Shown here piece by piece: positions 51,550 to 63,500 of a DNA stretch of 64,000 bases. Made by a program: the position numbers and the translations under genes. The notes beneath the pieces are model-generated. The model was not told the DNA's origin, did no database searches, and saw only the letters and a program-made list of their open reading frames with translations. Position 1 is the first letter of the stretch. Each line of letters begins with the position of its first letter. Source of the DNA: Clostridium bowmanii (GTDB lineage: Bacteria; Bacillota; Clostridia; Clostridiales; Clostridiaceae); contig NZ_JAHLDL010000003.1 in NCBI RefSeq assembly GCF_018861315.1, positions 1 through 64,000 of the forward strand, written 5' to 3'.

Positions 51550-54500
51550 TTACGTATATTCGAGTTTAACCTTGCTCCCCCCTTGGCCTTGTTCTGCTGG
51601 AGTAACTATTAGTTTTATTGGCACCCTATTCTTAAGTTCCTCCACGTGACTTATAATTCCCACAGACAAGGTACTTGAATGAAGCTTTTCAAGTGAATTC
51701 ATTACTATTTCCAATAAATCAGTGTCTAAAGTTCCAAAACCTTCATCTAAGAAGAAGAACTCTAGTGGGGCGCTTCCTTTTAATTGAATTTGTGAGGATA
51801 GCGCTAGTGCAAGACATAGTGATGTTAAGAAGGTTTCTCCACCGGATAGAGTGTTAGTTTCACGTCTTGTACCTCCATTAAAATCATCTCTCATTACAAA
51901 TGCTCCATCAGAATCAAGTTCCAAGGCATAACGTCCTCTTGTTATTTCCTTTAAACGTTTTGAGGCTTCCAAGGATATATATTTCAGCTGCTTCATGGCT
52001 ACATATTCAACAAACTTATTTCCTTGAATTAAGTTATCAAGTTCTTTTAAAAGACCTAGCATATGTTCTATTTCGCCTTTCTTTTTTATAAGCGCTGCGA
52101 ATTCTAGTAGTTTTCTTTCCATTTCTTCTAGCGCTCTATTTTCAGCACCTACAGCTTTATTCTTTTCTTCTAGAACAGTTTGCAGCATTTCTCTTTTTTC
52201 TTTTAACTCTTCAAAGAAAACTGGATCTATTTCTTTTCCTTTAAGGAGTTTCTCTAATCTTTGCAAATTATCTAAGATTCTACCCACTGCTGTTTCATAA
52301 TTTTTTATTTCCTCTTCTAGTAGTTTAAGTGCATCTTTTGTAATTAAATAAAAGGATACTGTCTCTATACTCTGGAAGGAGTTTTCACTAAGAGATATTT
52401 TTAATTTTTCCTCCCCAGTAGCTAACACTTTTAATAGCATTACACTCTCCTTATCACTACTGGTCTTTTGGGTTTGTAAGCTTTGCATTTCTATATTTTC
52501 TCTATCTAAAACTGCTTTTAAATTTGATTCTTTAAGGGTTATGTTTTTAATTTCATCTCTTACCTTTTCTATTTCTATTTTAGGGGTTAGGTCCTTGGAA
52601 GGCTTGAATCCACATAATTCCTCAATTTGAATAGCCAAGCGATCTATTTCTGCTCTTTTTTCCTTGCCACTAGTTTCTATTTCTGTTTTTAAGGTAGTGA
52701 GATCCTTTAAAATCTTGTCTACTTCGGCCTTTTGTTTTTCTAGTGCTGACAGTACTAACCTAAGCTTCCTAGCACTAGCAGTTAATTTTATAACTTGATT
52801 ATCCGTTACTTTAAGTTGCTGTATTTTTTCACTTATTGATACAATCATTGTACTATCACTTTGTTTTTGTTTAGTGGAATCCCCTTCCCTAGATAAATTC
52901 TCTTGTTTTTGCAAGTCTTCTTTTAAAAGCATGTCCTTTGTTACTATTTCCTTTAGTTTTTCTGTGGTAATGCACAGCTCTGCCTCTATTGCTACTACTG
53001 CTTCCTTTTCTTTTTTCAGACCTTCTTGGAGGATAGCTTCTGACCTGTCTAACTTACCTTTCTCTGCGCGAAGCTCAATTAAGGCTGCATCTAGCTCATT
53101 TTTTGCCTTATTATAATCTTCTAGGGTTTTCCTAAACTGGAGTAAGGATGCTTCACTTATGCTTCTTTGCTGCTGCAAATCATCAATGTTTAGGTCACCA
53201 AGTTTTTCAGAGATCTCTACCAGACTATTATTTATATACTCCACGTCTCTTAAAAGTTCTGCATTTTTAATTTGCTCTGCTTGAAGCTCTTTAACTAATT
53301 TTTCTAAAGTTACTTCCTGTGTTTGCTTTAATTTTTTCTTGTCATCTAAATCAATATTAACTATTACTTCTGCTAAATGAGTATGATGAAGAGATCCACA
53401 TACTGGACATAGTTCTCCTTCTTGTAAATTAGAAGCTAAAACCGCAGCCATGCCTCCTAGCTCTATTTCTTTTATTTCAGCCTCTATTGTTTTAATCTGG
53501 GCTTTTGCGTTTTCTATAGCTTGTGACCTATTTTTTAAATCTTCACTTACTTTTTCGCTTTCCAACCTTTTAATATTGTATTTTTTTTCAAGCTCAGCCT
53601 TTAATTTATTGTTTTCTACAGCTTTATCTAGCATATCACGAAGTGTGCTAAAGGCATTCTGCTTTTCTAACAACAAATTATTATCTCCCGGGAAATTATC
53701 TGCTAAGGCTTTACTTTTTCCCTCTAAAACCGCTAATTTATTCCCACTGCTCTCCTGTAATAATAGAGCCTTACTATATCTTTCCGACGTTAGATTAACA
53801 GCCTTTTGGCAACCTTCCTGTTTATTTTTAAAAACCTCTACATTTTTCGTAGTGGTGGAAACTTCTAGCTCACTATTGTAGGCATACTGAAGTTTCTCTC
53901 TATATTCTGGAAGTATCTCTATTTCATTTAGATTATCTTCTGTTATTTTCAAATTATTTTCTGTTTCTGTTTTACTTACTCCTATCAGATTATAATTTAT
54001 AGTTTTTTCATTTATATTTATCAAAAGTTGTCTATGTCTGTCTAAAAGATTCTGCCTTTCACTACCTAAATAATTTACTTTTTCCTGAATAGCTGTAGCT
54101 TGCTTAAGGCTTACTTCCTTTTCAATTAAAATAGGAAGTCTACTATTTTTATTGTTTATAGAAGCCTCATAAGAGGCTTTAGTTATATTTAGCATATTAC
54201 CTAGATCTAAAAAAGCAGTGTTTAATTTTTCAAGAGTGACTTTGTTTATAACTAAACTATCTTTAGTTTCCACTACATTGTCAATAAAGGGTTTTACATT
54301 TAGTGCTGCACTTCCCCTGGTGAATTTTTCACTTTTGCTTTTAATTTCTGCTTCCTGAAGCTTTAACTCTTCCGCTGTTTTAACATACTGATTTTTTTCT
54401 TGTTGAAGCTCAAAAAGTGTTTTATACTCCTCATATTGTTTGTCTAAAGTGTTTTTTTCAGTTCTAAGAGCTTTTTCTTCACTTTTCAAACTGGCTAAGG

Positions 54501-55167
54501 ATACTTGTATCTCCTTATGAGATTCTTCTCCTACATTTTCGTAACCTTTCATTTCTCCATCTAGCTCATTTCTAGCTTTTAGGTTCTCAGTTTTGATTAC
54601 TCTTATTTTTTCATAGAGCTTTGTGCCGTATTTCTCTAGGGCAAAAATTCGCTCTAGCATATTTCTTCTTTCTTTTCCTGTAAGCTTCAAAAATTCATTA
54701 AATTTACCTTGAGGCAGTACTACGGACCTTGTAAAATCTTCAACTTTAAGTCCTATAATATCTATGATTTTCTCTTCTAAGTCCTTTGGTCCTTCTGCTA
54801 GCACCTGGTTATTTTCAGGGTTTTCTTTGTTAATTTCTATAAGCCTTGCATAGGCAGTTTTAAAATATCCAGTTTTTAGCCTCTTTATGCATCTTTCTGC
54901 TCTATAAAGCTTTCGAGTTTTCCCTAGGCCTATTTCAAAATCGTAGCTTATTTCTACCACATTTGTTTCTGTGTTTACAAACTCCTTGGTGTCTCTTGAG
55001 ACTTTTCCATAAAGAGCAATAGTTATTCCATCTAAGATTGTGGATTTTCCGCTAGCTGTAGGACCAAAAATACCGAAAAGTCCTTTTTCTGTAAGCTTTG
55101 AAAATTCTATAGTTTGCTCTTCTACAAAGGAGTTTAAGCCCTTTATTTTAAGATTAACTGGTTTCAT
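51550..55167 (-). CDS. sbcC: Exonuclease subunit SbcC
   Basis: Rad50-like ATPase of the SbcCD nuclease, which opens hairpins and processes double-strand ends. Walker A is FGPTASGKSTILDGI near residue 35. Long coiled coils flank the zinc hook CPVCGSLHH in the middle. The C-terminal lobe has NTLSGGETFLTSLCLALALS (signature) and FFFLDEGFGTLD (Walker B). 1205 residues, normal. It overlaps sbcD by 14 nt and is the last gene of the repair operon. Confidence 0.96.
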   Translation of the reverse strand: MKPVNLKIKGLNSFVEEQTIEFSKLTEKGLFGIFGPTASGKSTILDGITIALYGKVSRDTKEFVNTETNVVEISYDFEIGLGKTRKLYRAERCIKRLKTGYFKTAYARLIEINKENPENNQVLAEGPKDLEEKIIDIIGLKVEDFTRSVVLPQGKFNEFLKLTGKERRNMLERIFALEKYGTKLYEKIRVIKTENLKARNELDGEMKGYENVGEESHKEIQVSLASLKSEEKALRTEKNTLDKQYEEYKTLFELQQEKNQYVKTAEELKLQEAEIKSKSEKFTRGSAALNVKPFIDNVVETKDSLVINKVTLEKLNTAFLDLGNMLNITKASYEASINNKNSRLPILIEKEVSLKQATAIQEKVNYLGSERQNLLDRHRQLLININEKTINYNLIGVSKTETENNLKITEDNLNEIEILPEYREKLQYAYNSELEVSTTTKNVEVFKNKQEGCQKAVNLTSERYSKALLLQESSGNKLAVLEGKSKALADNFPGDNNLLLEKQNAFSTLRDMLDKAVENNKLKAELEKKYNIKRLESEKVSEDLKNRSQAIENAKAQIKTIEAEIKEIELGGMAAVLASNLQEGELCPVCGSLHHTHLAEVIVNIDLDDKKKLKQTQEVTLEKLVKELQAEQIKNAELLRDVEYINNSLVEISEKLGDLNIDDLQQQRSISEASLLQFRKTLEDYNKAKNELDAALIELRAEKGKLDRSEAILQEGLKKEKEAVVAIEAELCITTEKLKEIVTKDMLLKEDLQKQENLSREGDSTKQKQSDSTMIVSISEKIQQLKVTDNQVIKLTASARKLRLVLSALEKQKAEVDKILKDLTTLKTEIETSGKEKRAEIDRLAIQIEELCGFKPSKDLTPKIEIEKVRDEIKNITLKESNLKAVLDRENIEMQSLQTQKTSSDKESVMLLKVLATGEEKLKISLSENSFQSIETVSFYLITKDALKLLEEEIKNYETAVGRILDNLQRLEKLLKGKEIDPVFFEELKEKREMLQTVLEEKNKAVGAENRALEEMERKLLEFAALIKKKGEIEHMLGLLKELDNLIQGNKFVEYVAMKQLKYISLEASKRLKEITRGRYALELDSDGAFVMRDDFNGGTRRETNTLSGGETFLTSLCLALALSSQIQLKGSAPLEFFFLDEGFGTLDTDLLEIVMNSLEKLHSSTLSVGIISHVEELKNRVPIKLIVTPAEQGQGGSKVKLEYT

Positions 55168-56404
55168 TTTTCGGATCCTCCTCGTCGTATGCTATGGTTA
55201 AGAATAAATCCATTAACTCTTTGGAGGGCTGGAGCCCTGCTTTTTCTTTTATGAAATATTCTTTAAACATTTCTTCCATGGATTTTTCTCTTAGACACTC
55301 TATTAAATCTTCTTCGCTATCAAGCCCTTCTAATATAGGCTGTATGGACACTATGTCACGCCTTAACCTTTTCATTTCCTTTATATGTTCTGTGCTTATT
55401 ATTTCTTTGGTCTTTATTTCAAGATATACCCAAATATTTCTCTCGCCCTCTACACCACACTTTTGCAGGGCTTCTTCTACACTGTTACATTTCCATACTT
55501 CTATAGGCTTATAGTTTCTAAACATGATTTGGGATACTTCAGCCTCACTTCCAGCCTCAACATTTACTAAAAATGCTCCCTTGCTATAGTTTATTTCACT
55601 TTTGCTATATTGAATTGGAGAGCCAGAATATCTTATCTTTCCAGAGGTACCTGGAACCTTTTGAGGTCTATGAAGATGTCCTAAGGCTGAATACTGTGCC
55701 ATTTTCGGAAAAACAGCTGGAGAAACTGAAAGACTTCCTCCTAGTTGTATACTTCTTTCTGACCCACTTTCCTCTCCACCCATAACGTAGAGATGAGATA
55801 CTGCTAAGTTTATGGTATCTTCTCTATACTTAGTAGATAGCTTTTCAAAAAGTTGCCCTATTCTATCAGAATAGCACTTTTGCCTGTCCTCATCATCTAA
55901 GCTTTCTGAAAGCACTTCATTTAGCCTTTTTTCACTTGGATAAGGCAGTGTTATAATAACTGCCCTTTCCCCTCTAATACTTAGCTCTATATACCCTTCT
56001 CCGCTTTCTACTATTTCAAATTCATATTTATTATCTAAGTCTTCTTCCCCAAAGCTACCTTGTTTTGCTATACTCTTTGGCTCACCTAGTAGTATTACTC
56101 CATGCTTATAAGCAAGTGGACTAGCTGCAACTAACCGCTCTGGGTTATCGTGATTACCTGCAATGACTAGCACTGCAGTTTTGCCACTTTTAGTTATATT
56201 CTTAAGGGTTTTATAAAACATTGATTCTGCCTTTGCTGGGGGATTTCCATTATCATAAATATCTCCAGCTATAATAACTAAATCTATATCATTTTTACCC
56301 ACTATTTCTTCAAATTCACCTAAAAATTCTTCCTGTTCTTCTAGCCTACTGTACTGCTCTAGGGTTTTCCCCAAATGCCAATCGGAGGTGTGAAGTATTC
56401 TCAT
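55154..56404 (-). CDS. sbcD: Exonuclease subunit SbcD
   Basis: Mre11-like metallophosphoesterase. MRILHTSDWHLGKTLEQYSR, IIAGDIYDNGNPP, VIAGNHDNPERL, VSHLYVMGGEESGSER and SALGHLHRPQ carry the five phosphoesterase motifs. The C-terminal cap domain follows. 416 residues, normal length. It follows addA by 23 nt. Confidence 0.96.
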   Translation of the reverse strand: MRILHTSDWHLGKTLEQYSRLEEQEEFLGEFEEIVGKNDIDLVIIAGDIYDNGNPPAKAESMFYKTLKNITKSGKTAVLVIAGNHDNPERLVAASPLAYKHGVILLGEPKSIAKQGSFGEEDLDNKYEFEIVESGEGYIELSIRGERAVIITLPYPSEKRLNEVLSESLDDEDRQKCYSDRIGQLFEKLSTKYREDTINLAVSHLYVMGGEESGSERSIQLGGSLSVSPAVFPKMAQYSALGHLHRPQKVPGTSGKIRYSGSPIQYSKSEINYSKGAFLVNVEAGSEAEVSQIMFRNYKPIEVWKCNSVEEALQKCGVEGERNIWVYLEIKTKEIISTEHIKEMKRLRRDIVSIQPILEGLDSEEDLIECLREKSMEEMFKEYFIKEKAGLQPSKELMDLFLTIAYDEEDPKNETS

Positions 56405-56427
56405 ATATGCCGCTCCTTTCTTACTTT

Positions 56428-59400
56428 TTATTCTACTTTCACGGCTTCATCTATACTAAATAGGTATAGATAGCTCTCTTTAACTTTCTTTTGTAGTGTT
56501 GTTTCCAGGGCTCTAGCATAATAATCTAGTTGAGACCTGTATTTCTCAACTAAATCGCTAACCTTACCATCTTTCACAGAATCCGTTTTATAATCCACCA
56601 AGATTATTTCTCCGTTTTCCTCAAAATAGCAGTCTATTATTCCTTGAAGCATTATTTTTTCCTCTCCATATATATCTATTGGAAGGTTTTTATAAATTTC
56701 ACTAGAGCTTATCTCCATATGGAAAGGCACTTCTCTTTTTAAGATATTTAACCCATAAGCCTTTACCATTCTTTGCCCAAGTTCTGTTTTAAATAATTTT
56801 ACTATTTTCACGACTCGTACAGCTTTGCCCTCTTCCTCTGACATTAAGAGTTTTTCAATGTAAATTTGAATTTGATCCTCTATTTCATCCCTATTTTCAA
56901 CTTTGGACAAATCCAATCTTTGCACCACCGCATGCATGGCAGTTCCTTTTTCTGCTGGGCTTAAACCCTTGGTTTTTTCTAAAAATTTAGGTTTACTTAT
57001 AAGTTTTGGCATATACATAGTTTCTGAGTCGCCTTCTGTAAGCTCCACATTAAATTTTCTCTTAAGCTCAGTTACCGTAAGTACTGTAGGCATTTTTGTA
57101 GACATTTCATATTTATATTTAAAGCCAAGCCTTTTATCTATCTCTTCCAGATTTTGATCATCCGTGATTTTTTCCTGAAGATTCCATAACTTTTCCTCTG
57201 TACTCACAGGAGTATCTTCCTCAATTTCTTGCGACTTAACTATATCATCTCTATTCCAAAATCTTACCTGCCAGCTAGAGGGATGGTCTAATAACTTTAC
57301 GTTATCGTCCTGTATTCCAATTAATTCTCTTAGCATTTTCCCATCTTCATGCCTTATTACTGATGGTACTATCCAATCTAGATAACTTTTGGCTTTTAGA
57401 ATTTCATATTCTCCAAGCTTTTCCGTGGACTCTTCTAAACTTGAACTCATTCTTCCTATATTTTTCTCTATGTTTTTCATTGACCCAGTTATTATTAGTT
57501 TTTCCTTAGCCCTTGTAAATGCTACGTATAGCACTCTCATTTCCTCTGAAAGGCTTTCAATTTTTATTTTCTTTCTTAGTGCTTGTTTTAAAACTGTAGG
57601 ATAGGAAATTCTTCTTATGGGGTCCACATAATCTGGACCGTAACCTAATTCATGATGAAATAATATACTTTTATTTATATCCATTAAGTTAAAGTTTTTG
57701 CCTGTACCACTTAAAAATACTACTGGAAATTCTAGGCCCTTACTTTTATGAATGCTCATTATCCTAACCACATTTTCATTTTCCCCTAAGGTTTTAGCAC
57801 TGCCCATGTCTCCAGAACTTACTTTTAGCTTGTTTATGAAGTTAATAAAGTTAAACAGTCCCTTATAGCTAGTTTCTTCATATTGTTTAGCCCTTTGGAA
57901 AAGTACTCTTAGGTTTGCCTGTCTTTGCATTCCACCAGGCATGGCTCCTACATAACCATAATAGCCTGTGTCTGTGTATAAATACCAGATGAATTCGTCA
58001 ATGGGCATATATTTGCAAGTTCGTCTCCAGTGGTCTAATCTTTTTAGGAATTTAGAGAGTTTTTGGATTATGGATGACTTTTCAAGGGTTAATACTTTAT
58101 ATTCTGATTCTGATTCGCCCTCTGTTTCCGATGATTCAAGCTCTGAATCTGTTGGTTCAAGCTCTTGTTCTAATGCTTTGGTTTCTGACTGTAGCAACTG
58201 AGGTTCCTTTAAATTTTCGTCTTGTACTGCTTCTTTGCTGCTCAGAAAATTTACCATGGCCTCGTAAAAGGTAATTTCCCTTTGCCCTATTCTTATGTCT
58301 ACTAACTCCTCTGAGGTAAATCCGCCTATAGGAGAGCGTAGTACTGAAAGCATAGGAATGTCTTGCCTTGGATTATCTATAATTTGAAGGAGACTCATGA
58401 CTATTTGGATTTCTACGGTATTAAAATACCCTGTGCCTGTATCTGCATAAACTGGTATGCCTTCTATCTTTAATTCTTCTAAAAATGAAGGTGCCCAATT
58501 TGAGGTAGCACGTAGTAATATTACAATATCCTTGTAAGATGCATTTCTATATTCTTTTATATTTTTATCGTAAACTTTAAAGGCATTTTCATCATCATGT
58601 AGCATTAATTCTTTTATTCGTTTTGCCACAATTCTAGCTTCTAATTGAATATTTGTAGGGGTTTCGTCCTCTGCTGATTTGCCTAAGTCTTCATTTTCCG
58701 ATCCGTCTGACTGACTTTCCTCTTCAGCATCTGAATTTTCCTCAGTTATGTCTACAGCTTCTTTTTCAATAAGGTGTAGTTCTACTGGTCCACCTACTAC
58801 TCCCTCATCTTTAAGGTCTTCAAAATAAGCGCCTAAATTCAGTGCTTCTTCATCTGTATAGTCAAGGTCTCCAATGTTTTTGCACATTACTCCTTTGAAA
58901 ATATAGTTTACCGCATTTATAACTGGTTCTCTACTTCTAAAGTTTTTATATAGGGTTATTTTTCTGGTTTTAGCCCCTTCCTCCTTAGAATAGCTACTAT
59001 ATTTGCCAAGGAATAGTTCTGGCCTTGCCTGCCTAAATCTATATATACTCTGTTTTACATCTCCTACCATAAATACATTGGGAGCCCCTATTTTTTCTCT
59101 TGAAATTATATTTAATAGTGTTTCTTGCACCATGTTGCTGTCTTGATATTCATCTATCAAAATTTCTTCATATTTATTTCTAAGTTGGATGGCTACAGAA
59201 GATGGTTCTGGTTTTCCCTGTTCATCTAGGACTACTTCCCCTTGCTCATTTTTCTGCATTAATATATGGAGGCAATAGTGCTCAAAGTCATTGAAATCTA
59301 TTATAGAACGTTCCTTTTTCTTTTGTTTATATTTTTCCTGCAAATCTATAACTAGTTGTGATAGTTCTAACATGAGAGGGTAAAGTTCTTTTATATCCTC

Positions 59401-60585
59401 TATGGCTGTTTCTGAATTTGCAGTAACTATCTGACCTTGTAGCTCTTGTAATTGTTTTTTCACCTTGTTTCTTATATCTTGTACTACCTTTTGTTTTTCC
59501 TTATCCTTGCAACCTCTTATAGTTGGGAGTTTTGGAAAGCTCAAAAGTTCTATAGTATCTGTTAAGTTTTTAAAGGAGTTTTTAGATGCGCTTATAATGT
59601 CTGCAATAGAGGCTAAATCTTCTTTAAACACATCTTTGTACAAGGTAATGGCTTCATTTTCTTCTATGATTCTCAATGCCTTTATCATTACTTTTTCAAT
59701 ACCCAGTAGTTCTATTTTTGTATCTTCCATCAAAACCGTTGCCCAAGGGGTACCGCTGAGATTATAACCATCTTTAATGTTAAAATCCTCTGCAGCCCCA
59801 AGTAGCCATTTTGTTGGCTCTGTAGAACTCATGGAGAAATTATAAAGGCTTAGAACTATGCCTTGTAGGCCTAAGTCCTCTTTGTTATTACTATAGGCTT
59901 CGACTAGGTTTAAGAAACTAAAGTCTTTTGGGTTATTTAATGTTGTTGTTTCCGCGGGTTCTAGGAAACTATTGGATTCCGCTAACTCTGAAGATATAGG
60001 AATTTCCACTAGCTGGTGAAGACTAGAGGCTTCAGATGGTTGGCTAAGTCTATGGGCTTCAGTGTTCTCGTCTTCTTTAATTTTCTGCTCTTCTGCAATG
60101 GATACATATCTTTCTTCAAAAAGTTCCTCTAGAGCTTCCTGTTTTAGAAGTACCGCTTCTGTTGTATCTGCTATTCTAAAATTAGGGTCTAAGTCTACTA
60201 TATGAAAATTACTTCTAATAACTTCAAGGCAGAAGGAGTGAATAGTTGTAATGCTAGATTTATTTAATAATGTTAACTGTCTTTGTAGCAATTTACTTTG
60301 TGGATTTTTGTGAAGCTCTTTTGAAATTGCTGCAGCTATTCTCTCTCTCATTTCTGATGCAGCTGCATTAGTAAAAGTAACTACTAAGAGCTTGTCTATG
60401 TCTGTTGGCCTATCTTCGTCTGTTACTATTTTTATTATTCGCTCTACGAGTACTGCAGTTTTTCCTGAACCTGCAGCTGCAGCTACTAGTATATTGCAGT
60501 CACGAGTTAAAATAGCCTTTTGTTGGTCATCGGTCCATGAAACTGCTTTTTCCACAGGCACAATTTCGCTTATATCCATTCCCAT
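56428..60585 (-). CDS. addA: ATP-dependent helicase/nuclease subunit A with acidic insertions
   Basis: AddA is the UvrD-type helicase and one nuclease of the RecBCD-like AddAB complex. Seen: WTDDQQKAILTRDCNILVAAAAGSGKTAVLVERI (Q motif and Walker A, 17-50), VTFTNAAASEMRERI, ILIDEYQDSNMVQ (Walker B), MVGDVKQSIYRFRQARPELF, VRIMSIHKSKGLEFPVVF, VLYVAFTRAKEKLIITG and the nuclease motif IILVDYKTDSV near the end. At 1385 residues it is about 140 longer than common homologues. The extra lies in Glu/Ser/Asp-rich, probably disordered stretches at about 162-222, 625-665 and 800-850. The start overlaps the addB stop (TAATG). Confidence 0.95.
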   Translation of the reverse strand: MGMDISEIVPVEKAVSWTDDQQKAILTRDCNILVAAAAGSGKTAVLVERIIKIVTDEDRPTDIDKLLVVTFTNAAASEMRERIAAAISKELHKNPQSKLLQRQLTLLNKSSITTIHSFCLEVIRSNFHIVDLDPNFRIADTTEAVLLKQEALEELFEERYVSIAEEQKIKEDENTEAHRLSQPSEASSLHQLVEIPISSELAESNSFLEPAETTTLNNPKDFSFLNLVEAYSNNKEDLGLQGIVLSLYNFSMSSTEPTKWLLGAAEDFNIKDGYNLSGTPWATVLMEDTKIELLGIEKVMIKALRIIEENEAITLYKDVFKEDLASIADIISASKNSFKNLTDTIELLSFPKLPTIRGCKDKEKQKVVQDIRNKVKKQLQELQGQIVTANSETAIEDIKELYPLMLELSQLVIDLQEKYKQKKKERSIIDFNDFEHYCLHILMQKNEQGEVVLDEQGKPEPSSVAIQLRNKYEEILIDEYQDSNMVQETLLNIISREKIGAPNVFMVGDVKQSIYRFRQARPELFLGKYSSYSKEEGAKTRKITLYKNFRSREPVINAVNYIFKGVMCKNIGDLDYTDEEALNLGAYFEDLKDEGVVGGPVELHLIEKEAVDITEENSDAEEESQSDGSENEDLGKSAEDETPTNIQLEARIVAKRIKELMLHDDENAFKVYDKNIKEYRNASYKDIVILLRATSNWAPSFLEELKIEGIPVYADTGTGYFNTVEIQIVMSLLQIIDNPRQDIPMLSVLRSPIGGFTSEELVDIRIGQREITFYEAMVNFLSSKEAVQDENLKEPQLLQSETKALEQELEPTDSELESSETEGESESEYKVLTLEKSSIIQKLSKFLKRLDHWRRTCKYMPIDEFIWYLYTDTGYYGYVGAMPGGMQRQANLRVLFQRAKQYEETSYKGLFNFINFINKLKVSSGDMGSAKTLGENENVVRIMSIHKSKGLEFPVVFLSGTGKNFNLMDINKSILFHHELGYGPDYVDPIRRISYPTVLKQALRKKIKIESLSEEMRVLYVAFTRAKEKLIITGSMKNIEKNIGRMSSSLEESTEKLGEYEILKAKSYLDWIVPSVIRHEDGKMLRELIGIQDDNVKLLDHPSSWQVRFWNRDDIVKSQEIEEDTPVSTEEKLWNLQEKITDDQNLEEIDKRLGFKYKYEMSTKMPTVLTVTELKRKFNVELTEGDSETMYMPKLISKPKFLEKTKGLSPAEKGTAMHAVVQRLDLSKVENRDEIEDQIQIYIEKLLMSEEEGKAVRVVKIVKLFKTELGQRMVKAYGLNILKREVPFHMEISSSEIYKNLPIDIYGEEKIMLQGIIDCYFEENGEIILVDYKTDSVKDGKVSDLVEKYRSQLDYYARALETTLQKKVKESYLYLFSIDEAVKVE

Positions 60586-63500
60586 TACTCTTCTCCTCCT
60601 GTCTTTTGATGATTTGTGGTGTTTGATTTAGTTTTGTTTTGTGATTCTACTTTGTCCTCTAAGTCAGCCGTATCCAATAATTCATTTTGAACTAAGGGAT
60701 CTACAGATTCCTTTGATAAGAGTTCCCAAATTTCTTGGTCCTTCCTATCTTTTATTATCTTATAATTATTTTCCTTTAATGTAGGGTCAAATTGGCATAT
60801 AGCTGTGTATTCACAATAAGAACAAGGGGTAATATCCTTTTTCTTGTAGGGCTTTATGTCTATTTCTCCACTTAGCATTTCCTCGCAAGTACTTATTAGG
60901 TTTTCCTTTACGTGATTAAGTAGCATATTAAATTGCTCCACAGTTGCTACAGAAGATCTTGAGCCTAATTCTCCATCTTTTTTAATAGATGCTGGGACAA
61001 CTAAAGAAGCTCCTTGAATATTTCTATCCATTTCCCTAATTATTTTTGTATCTGCTAGCAGTAGTCCCTTCATTTTTAAAGCCTTCATTATGGCTCTTTC
61101 CAGTTCTTCTTCATCTAAATTATTTTTAGCTTTTATTACTGGATCATCTATTTTAAAGTACAGTATACCTGCCGGAAAAATAGGCTCCCTTGATAGCTGG
61201 CTCTCATTTGTAAGCATTGCATCTAAATAGGTAAGTAATTGTATTTGAAGTCCGTAATATACATCAGATAGTTTAAAATCCTTATTGCCGGATTTATAAT
61301 CTATAATTCTGTAGAATTCTTCTCCTTCATTTATCAATTTATCTACTCTATCAATTCTACCAACTAAATTTACAATTTCTCCTGTGGATAGTTCTACCTG
61401 AATCGGTGGATAATCTCCCTCATTAAATCCAAAGGATACTTCATATCCAAAAGGTTCAAAACCACTATTTTTCATCTGCTCAACTATTACCAAAATGGTT
61501 CGCTTTAAAACCCTCTTTAACCGCTCAGTAAAGTACTTATACCTTGGTGAACTATTTAATATATAACCACTGGAGCCTTCTGCCGCTTCCATTTCTACAA
61601 TAGTTGCTATATTTTTCTCGCACCAGTCTTTATTTAAATCCGCCCATTTTATTTCACTTTTATCCACAAGCTTTGAAAAATTATCAAGCACACTGTGCAT
61701 AAAACTTCCGAGGTCTGGGGATGAAAAGGTAAAAGTTTTTCTCTCTTTTGCTTTTAGGCCATATTGCACAAAATATGCAAAGGGACACTCTTCATACTTT
61801 TCAATTCTAGATACACTAAAATAGTTTTTTGCTCCATAAAGTAGTTTTACTTTTTCCTTTTCAAGCATTTTAACTTCATTCTTATAGTCAAAGCCCTGGA
61901 ACATGGTGCTTGACTTTTCTTTCCAATGTTCTTCATTTTGAAACCACTTATAAACTTTTATCCAAAGTGGGGATATATAGCCCTCTTCTAAATATTTTCT
62001 TAGTGCAAAGATTAGTCCATTAAAAGTTGGAGTTTTGGCACTTACCTCTCGAAGTTCGCGGTCTTCCTTTGAATCATCAACATACTCTGTTATATTGCTT
62101 TCTTCTATAAGTCCCTTAAATAAGGATTTAAATCTGGATATTATAATAGAAGGTCTTAAGGTTTTGCCTTCATAATCTGCTATAGGATAACTTATGTTTA
62201 AATATTTACTTGGGATAGTTATTGTAGCATAAATTAAATACTGCTCATTAAACACTTCGGTTTTTGTATCATTGGCCAGCTCTACATTGTTTTCTTTTAA
62301 AATTATACGGTCACTGTCTGTAAATATTCCCTCTTCCTTGTTTGCCTTTGGGAACACTCCATCATTTACCCCTATAATGTATAAAGCACTTATATCATGA
62401 CTTTTAATACGCTCCACAGAGCTGATGGCAACTCCATCTAAGGCTGGCGGAATAAGTCCCATTTGATGTTTACTAAAGCCAAGGGACAGGATTTTTACAA
62501 AATCCTCTAGTGTTAGAATTTCTTTGCCAAGCACATCTACCATCTGGTCTAATAACTCGTTAACTAGATTCCATATTTTACTGTACTCTGTGACTTGCTC
62601 CTGGGCACCGTCCCTTTTGAAAGTCTCTATCCAGAGCTCTATGGTTTTATCTACCTTTATGTTTTCTAGAAATTCAAATAGGGCAGTACAAATTTTTATA
62701 GTGGTATTTTTGCCCCTTAATTTTTCATTTAGTTCAATTAGTGGTTTTATGAAAGCTTCCCTTGTATCGTTTAATATTTTAATTGTAGCTTCAATTTTTT
62801 CAGCTTCACTTTCTTCTTTTTTTGCTGGGATTTCGGATTCTTCGAATGCTGACTCTTCGTTTTGCTCGGCTTCTGGATTTTTAATCTCTTCTATTATAGA
62901 GTATTTAATTACTTGCGTTGTAAACTCCTCAGTTTTTTCTGACTTCTCCGTTTTCAACGCTTTCGTATTTTCTATATCCTTTTGCAACTGCTCAGCGACT
63001 GCCTTATTGATATAATATTCTTTAAAATAAAATTCTATTTTTTCCTGCCATAACTCAGCTTCTGTCCATTTCCTTTTGCCCCTTATGCCAGCTGCTATTA
63101 CGAAGTTTTCTAGTATATCTATATTTTCCATCTTTATATCTAATAACCCTGTCTTAAGGTATCTAAACACGGCTTCATAACTAAAGTTTTTAGTGAATAT
63201 CTCAACGGCTCCGGTTATTAACACAATTAGAGGATTACTTGTTATATCCTTTTTCTTATCTATAAATATAGGTATATTATATTCTTTAAAAATAGCCTTG
63301 ATTAATTTTTCATAGGAAGGTAAATCCCTAGTTACTACTGCTATTTTATTAAACCTTATATTTTCATCTCGGCAAAGCCTTAAGATATCCTTTGCTACAT
63401 GCTCTATTTCTGAATATGAATTTAGACCTTTAAACAGCTTTATATTTTTACATCTCGCAGTGGTTGGGGTATATGGGAATGCAAAATAATTTTTCTCAAG

